Positions 58,893-64,000 of a stretch of 64,000 nucleotides of DNA are shown here, one piece after another. The stretch covers positions 36,545,662 to 36,609,661 of the forward strand of contig CM070604.1 in the NCBI GenBank assembly GCA_036346395.1, read 5' to 3'. The position numbers and the translations under genes are program-made. Each line of letters starts with the position of its first letter. Positions within the stretch are counted from its first letter, which is position 1. Below the pieces are notes generated by a model. It did no database searches. It saw only the letters and a list, made by a program, of their open reading frames with translations, and was not told the DNA's origin. The stretch is from Hsuehochloa calcarea (Eukaryota > Streptophyta > Magnoliopsida > Poales > Poaceae).

Positions 58893-60618
58893 ATCTCCCC
58901 CTTGATGAGTATATTGACAAATACGAAAAAGCATATAGAAGAGTTTGTGATAAAGACAAAACACGGTCTAATATAGAAATCAAGAAGGCTCAAAACCATG
59001 TTTGTCAAAGAAGAAGGATTGGAGCTTTAAATGAAAGAGCAAATTTTTCTGCAAAGCTCCAGAAGACTCTCCAAACTAACTTCTCCCCCTTTTGGCAATA
59101 AACACATCAAGAAGTGTTAAAGAGAGGAAATGACTAGATGATATTCATTTTAAGCATTCGGAGCCATGTAGATTATCCAAAATGACTATTAGAGTATTAC
59201 ACCAAGCCATAACACATAAGAATGCTATCAAGATCATGACAATTCATGTATAGAATAGCCAAGACAGAAAATCCATAATCTGAGAAATAGTTCAATTCTT
59301 TAGCAAGTCAGATAAAACAAGATTGTAGTCTAGCTAAAGGTATCCAAGGATGATACAAGCCATGTCAAATACTCTAAGTGGAACCAAGAAGCATAATATT
59401 GAACAGTTTAGAGTGCTACCAGTTGAAGAAAGACTCATTTGAAACAAGTACTTGGTCTGTTCGAAGATAAGCATTTTTAGCACAAGTTTCTTTTTCTGGA
59501 AACATAATTATGGCTTTATCTTAGTGAAGCAAGTTCTGGACTAGGTGCCATCCACAACTGCCTCCTAATGTTCAACCAATTTTTCAAATCTTAACCATGT
59601 GCTAGATCCCAAGCCTTATGCGACCACTCCAAGCAAACAGACATAAGGAAGTGATCTTAGGTCATCCAAGGCTCCCCCTGAGTTCATGCCTAGTGCAATG
59701 GTAAGCAGTCTCATGAGAAAGATTTGGTGAGATCAGTTTTTTTTTTGAAGTTTTTAGACCAACGATTAAAGATAAGTCAAGTTTCTTAACAAACTGACAT
59801 AGCTTACTCTGAAACTCAATAAAGATTCAAGACTCAACTCAGCCTACTTGACATGGCGAGAATCATAAAAGGATAATTTCAACAGACTAGTCTCAAGAGC
59901 TATTATGACAGGATTTTAATTCAAGTTTAGCATTTTTTAATCACCTTAGCATGGCAAAGACTAAACTATACATAAAAAGTCATGATAAATCTAGCAGTTT
60001 AGCATAAATCATGGCAAGATGTAAAACAGTGAAAACAGATCATAAAGGATAAGAGACAAGGCTCCAAGTGATTATTTTACAATGCAGGATGAAATGCACA
60101 AAAAACCAGATCCTCTTCAGAATGAGATGCATCTTTTAATTCAGGTTGAGTTATGACAAATTTAAGAACTAGAAGAGACAAGATGAACTCCCCCTGAACC
60201 AAAGGAACAAAATCGAGAAACTGGAAAGAGAAACAAAAAGGCAGTCCTTAGAGCATAGATAAGATATAGAGAATACTATAGCTCAGACAGATTCTTATCT
60301 ACCCCATATGATTCCAGGACTATCAGCTGATCAACTCACACACTAAGGAGCAAACACTGTCCCTGTCTACCCAAGGGTAGCCCGACCCTTGCTAGAACCT
60401 ATAAGAAGTGAGTAAGCTCTACTTAGAGAGAGAAGAGACAGCTAATAAGCAGCATCCTAGAAGCACAAGATAAGAATTAGCAGTCAAAGCAACTTGGCAA
60501 GGGAACCACTCTAACCTATGTTGGAAGGACTTAGACCCAAATCATTTAAATGAAATGTAACCAGAAGGAGAAATAGCATAAATAAAATAAAATACAGTAG
60601 AAGCACATAAGCTCCCCC
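58893..60618. other. noncoding 3' region with multiple polypurine tracts
   Basis: No protein. GGGGGAG tracts (minus strand) lie at 58893-58909, 59080-59094, 59671-59682, 60186-60195 and 60611-60620, the last at the end of pol. The 59600-59745 block is similar to 37550-37690 of the gag-only element. Multiple polypurine tracts are a described trait of Sireviruses. Confidence 0.7.
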
Positions 60619-63600
60619 TCACAACAGTCCATAAGGACAAACCACCCCAAGCTCTCCCCGCAGAGCTGAAAACCGAGAGCTGTCCAGAGGCTTGGTGAAG
60701 ATATCAGCCAACTGATGCTCACTCTCCACAAACTGGAGCACAATGTCACCCTTCTCTACATGGTCTCGAAGAAAGTGATATCTGATATCAATATGCTTGG
60801 TCCTAGAATGTTGCACTGGGTTCTTGGCAATGCAAATCGCAGACGTGTTATCACAAAAGAGTGGAACACAGTCGATTACTAACCGAAAGTCCTGCAAGGT
60901 CGAGACCATCCAAAGCACTTGGCTACAGCAACTGGCTACAGCAACGTACTCGGCCTCTGCAGTGGACTGTGCAACATCGGACTGCTTCCTTGAAGACTAG
61001 GAGACAAGAGAAGTGCCAATGAATTGGCAAGTGCCAGAGGTGCTCTTCCTATCTATCCTCTGACCAAATGAAATCGCATCGGAGAAGGCTCTAAGAGATA
61101 GACAAGAAGAGGAAGAGTACCGATACCATAGTCAATGGTAGCTCGAAGGTACGAAAGATGCGCTTCACCGCTTTGACGGTGAGATCTGCGAGGAGAAGCT
61201 CGAAACCGAGCACAAAGACATACGGAGAAATGTATGTCCGGTCTCGGTATGAGATACAAGAGAGAGCCAATCATGCTCCTGAACTCCTTTTGGTCAACAG
61301 GTTCGTCGTCTTCATCTGGATCAAGAGCAGCTGTAGATGCCATCGGAGTTGGTACTGGCTTTCCATCATTCATGTCGAAGCGCTTCAGGAGGTCTCGAGT
61401 GTACTTGCCTTGGTGAAGAAACGTACCTTCCAGTCTGTTTGATTTGGAAGCCAAGGAAGAAGCTCAACTCGCCCATCATGCTCATCTCAAATTCCGAGCT
61501 CATAACATCGGAAAACGGGAAGCGAGTATGTGAGGAGCCGCCAAAGATGATGTCGTCCACATAGATCCGGGCGAGCAAAAGATCGCTGCCAAGGCGGCGG
61601 ATGAACAAGGTCTTGTCTATTTTACCCATTTCAAAACCATGACTCGATAGATAGGACTTAAGCCTTTCATACCAAGCTCGGGAGCTGCTTGAGTCCATAC
61701 AAAGCTTTGGAAAGCTTTGTAGACATGGTTAGGGTATTTGGGGTTCTCGAAACACGGAGGTCATCGGACATAGACTTCTTCCTCAATAAGGCCATTGAGG
61801 AAAGCACTCTTGACATCCATCTGGTAAAGCTTGAAACCCTTAGAAGTGCAAAGGCAAGCGAGATTCTAATGGCTTCAAGTCTAGCTACTGAGGGCAAAGG
61901 TCTCTTGAAATCTAGACACTCAACTTGGGAGTACCCACAGAGCTACCAACCTAGCCTTGTTTGAATGACTAACCCATCTTCACTTTGCTTGTTCTTGAAC
62001 ACCCATTTGGTCCCAATGATATTGTGACCTTGAGGGGGCTCAACAAGGGACCAGACCTTGTTTCTTTCAAAGTTTTCCAACTCCTCATGCATGGCGTTTA
62101 TCCAAGACTCATCAGATAGAGCATGACAAACGTCTTTGGGCTCAAATGAGGCGACGAAAGCAGAATGGAGACAAAAGAGAGACAGACCAGCTTTGGAACG
62201 TGTGACACGCCCAAAGAGGTCTTCAATAATCTGCTCTGAAGGATGGTCCTTTTGAATGTGTCTAGGAGGTCCAGGGTGAGATGAAAAAGTGGCCTCTATC
62301 TCATGAGCAGATGAGATAGGGACAGAGCCACTAGCTTCAGAAGAAGCAGAAGGTAAGGGCTGATCTCCTCAAGGTGCAGTGGAAGAAGGCACCTCAAGAG
62401 GAGGAGGAGGAAGAACTGGATCGGGTAGACAACCCTCATCTCCGTCTTCCTCATCGTCCACAAAGATGGACTCAGACTGCTCTAGAGAACCTGAGATATC
62501 AGGCCTAGTCCCCGGACTGGCCTCATCGAAGGTCACCTCACAGGTTTCTACTATTTTGCTAGACTCGCAGTTCCAGACTCTATAGGCACGAGAAGAAGTC
62601 GAGTAACCCAGAAAGATCCCATCACTAGATCGTGACTCGAACTTATCTAGGTTCCCAGACTTCAGAATAAAACACTTGCAACCAAACACACAAAAATGCG
62701 AGACACTGGGCTTTCGCCCATATCTCAACTCATAAGAAGTGCGATGCAAGAGTGCCCTAAGAAAAACTCTGTTAGAAACATGACAAGCGTGCAATAGCCT
62801 CATTAAAACTTCCTAGGTGTAGAGTACTCATCAAGCATCGTCCCGCCATCTCGACCAAGGTGCGGTTCTTCCTCTCCACAACGCCATTACATTGGGGGCG
62901 TATGGAGACGAGGCGGTCCTCTACACTGTCTCACCACAGAAACTCTCAAAGTAGGAATTCTTGAACTCGGTGCCATTATCACTGCGAATTGCTCGTAATG
63001 CACAGGGAGCTCAACGAAAGCCTACTAAAAGACCACGAAAATGAGTAAGCGTCTCATCCTTGAGGCTAAGAAAAACACCCAAGAGTACCTCGAGAAGTCA
63101 TCGACCACAACAAGAACATACCACTTCCCCCCGCTAATCACACTGAGCCGACCAATCGTATCCATATGGATCGCTTGTCACGTGCATCGATCATTATCCT
63201 TTGTATTGGAGAGTGAGAAGCGGCAACCATCTTGCCGTCTTGGCATGGAGAGCAAACTAGATCCTTAACCATCTTGAGTTTTGGCAAACCACGAATGAGA
63301 TCGTGGCCGCTAACTCGTGTCAAATGATCAAAGCCTATATGACCTAGTCTCCTATGCCAGAATGTCAAATCACGGGATTCAGAAGCAATTAAACACCGGA
63401 GAGGATCACGGAAGATTCGTAAAAAGCGACGAAAGATCCTCCCATATCGAAATCCATAAACTAGGCTACCCAAAAATCAAGAATTTTGCAATTGTTTTTC
63501 TTAAAGCTCACCTCGTAACCGTCATCGGTGGTGAGAGACGAAAGCGATTATCTCGCAGCTTACTTACTAAGGCAACATCATTCAAAATAAAAGAATTATT

Positions 63601-63930
63601 AATGCTCACGGTACCTTTAGCGATGGCGCCTAAATGAAGCATCTCAAAGGTGATCGTCTCATCACCTCAAGCACGGGCTAGGGAAGAAAACCAACGAGTC
63701 TCCGGTCATATGGCGAGAACACCCGAGTCTACGATCCGACCTTTCCTTCGGCCCGCGAACTGAGTCAAGCAGTAAAGTCTCAATCTTGGGGTGAATCAAC
63801 GGTGATTTTGGCACCCAATCTTGAGTAACACGTCGAGCAGATGAAGTAGTCAAGCAAGACCGACCTCTATCTACCCTACGCTCTCTGTCACTCAACAAGC
63901 GGAAGGTGCGTATGCGGACACTGAAGTCGT
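60619..63930 (-). pseudogene. pol of second Sirevirus (protease, integrase, RT, RNase H)
   Basis: Protease remnant GCSRHMTGDSLVFF near 63680-63720; the DSG lies in another frame, so a one-base shift hits the active site. GAG-pre-integrase zinc region: FWHRRLGHIGFDHL and VCSPCQDGK (63230-63390). Integrase end at 62369-62803: TSYELRYGRKPSVSHFCVFG, then DGIFLGYSTSSRAYRV, and an acidic linker. RT: KALYGLKQ near 61670-61700 and the catalytic IYVDDIIFGGSS near 61540-61570, then LSFFLGFQIKQT. RNase H: QSTAEAEYVAVASC near 60930-60970 after an in-frame TAG near 60998, then CDNTSAICIAKNPVQHSRTK and HQLADIFTKPL, ending at 60619. Order and motifs are typical for copia. Confidence 0.9.
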
Positions 63931-64000
63931 TCTTGAATCCGATCGCTATGGAAGAGCGAGTCGAATTCTAACAACATCTTGATCACGCCATGGTAGCCAT

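Larger units (their letters stand above)
57242..64000 (-). mobile_element. second Ty1/copia Sirevirus, 3' part
   Basis: Minus strand. The 3' LTR is at 57242-58892, followed by the polypurine tract (CTCATCAAGGGGGAGAT, 58893-58909), a noncoding region with more purine tracts, then pol in the copia order read leftwards: protease, integrase, RT, RNase H. gag, the primer site and the 5' LTR lie beyond 64000. The left flank is CCTAG (57237-57241). It differs from the gag-only element in its LTR sequence but shares the noncoding 3' region. pol is broken by shifts and stops. Confidence 0.9.

Noticed and set aside
1..64000. tRNA, rRNA or bacterial-type operons
   Set aside because: No cloverleaf sequence, rRNA core or ribosome-binding-site-led gene series was found; the content is entirely plant transposons plus one plant gene fragment.

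Overview
The window looks like nuclear DNA of a grass (Poaceae). It is almost entirely nested transposable elements of the kinds that fill cereal intergenic space: chromovirus and Tat-type Ty3/gypsy elements, Sirevirus-type Ty1/copia elements, an En/Spm (CACTA) transposon whose subterminal repeats are variants of TCACAGACGGTT, and a small hAT element. Species cannot be fixed from the sequence alone. The only non-transposon gene I can support is a damaged DUF7054 (At4g22758-like) gene near 54.6-55.2 kb.

Layout, left to right. (1) 1-5346: 3' half of a + strand chromovirus (RNase H, integrase, chromodomain, 3.36 kb LTR). (2) 5347-34448: an old minus-strand gypsy LTR-like sequence, perhaps 5894-33963 with ACCCG at both ends. 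It carries a ~1.45 kb head-to-tail duplication, and each copy was later split by another element. Copy A holds a 9.27 kb minus-strand chromovirus (7707-16971, TSD GGAAT). Copy B holds a 12.97 kb minus-strand Tat/RIRE2-like element (18775-31741, TSD AGAAT). Copy B still has the unoccupied version of the chromovirus target site. (3) 34452-53179: a CACTA element (TSD TCC) with decayed TNP2, TNP1/Transposase_24-like and ULP1-like genes on the minus strand. A gag-only Sirevirus (34829-42711, TSD AAACC) lies in its left subterminal region. (4) 53183-55226: leader and two exons of the DUF7054 gene, split by a 1018 bp hAT element (53556-54573, TSD CATTGAAG). (5) 57242-64000: 3' LTR and pol of a second Sirevirus on the minus strand; its 5' end is outside the window.

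All element genes are broken by stops and frameshifts, so nothing here is predicted to be autonomous. The best non-gene signals are as follows. The Sirevirus LTRs carry arrays of CGG-nn-N-nn-CCG palindromes, with a family-specific inner dinucleotide at matching LTR positions, and one short fragment holds both versions. Hairpin arrays are shared by the U3 of the Tat element and the introns of its antisense gene. A second subterminal-repeat/TATA/G-rich-leader module sits in the middle of the CACTA element, apparently giving its second gene its own promoter.
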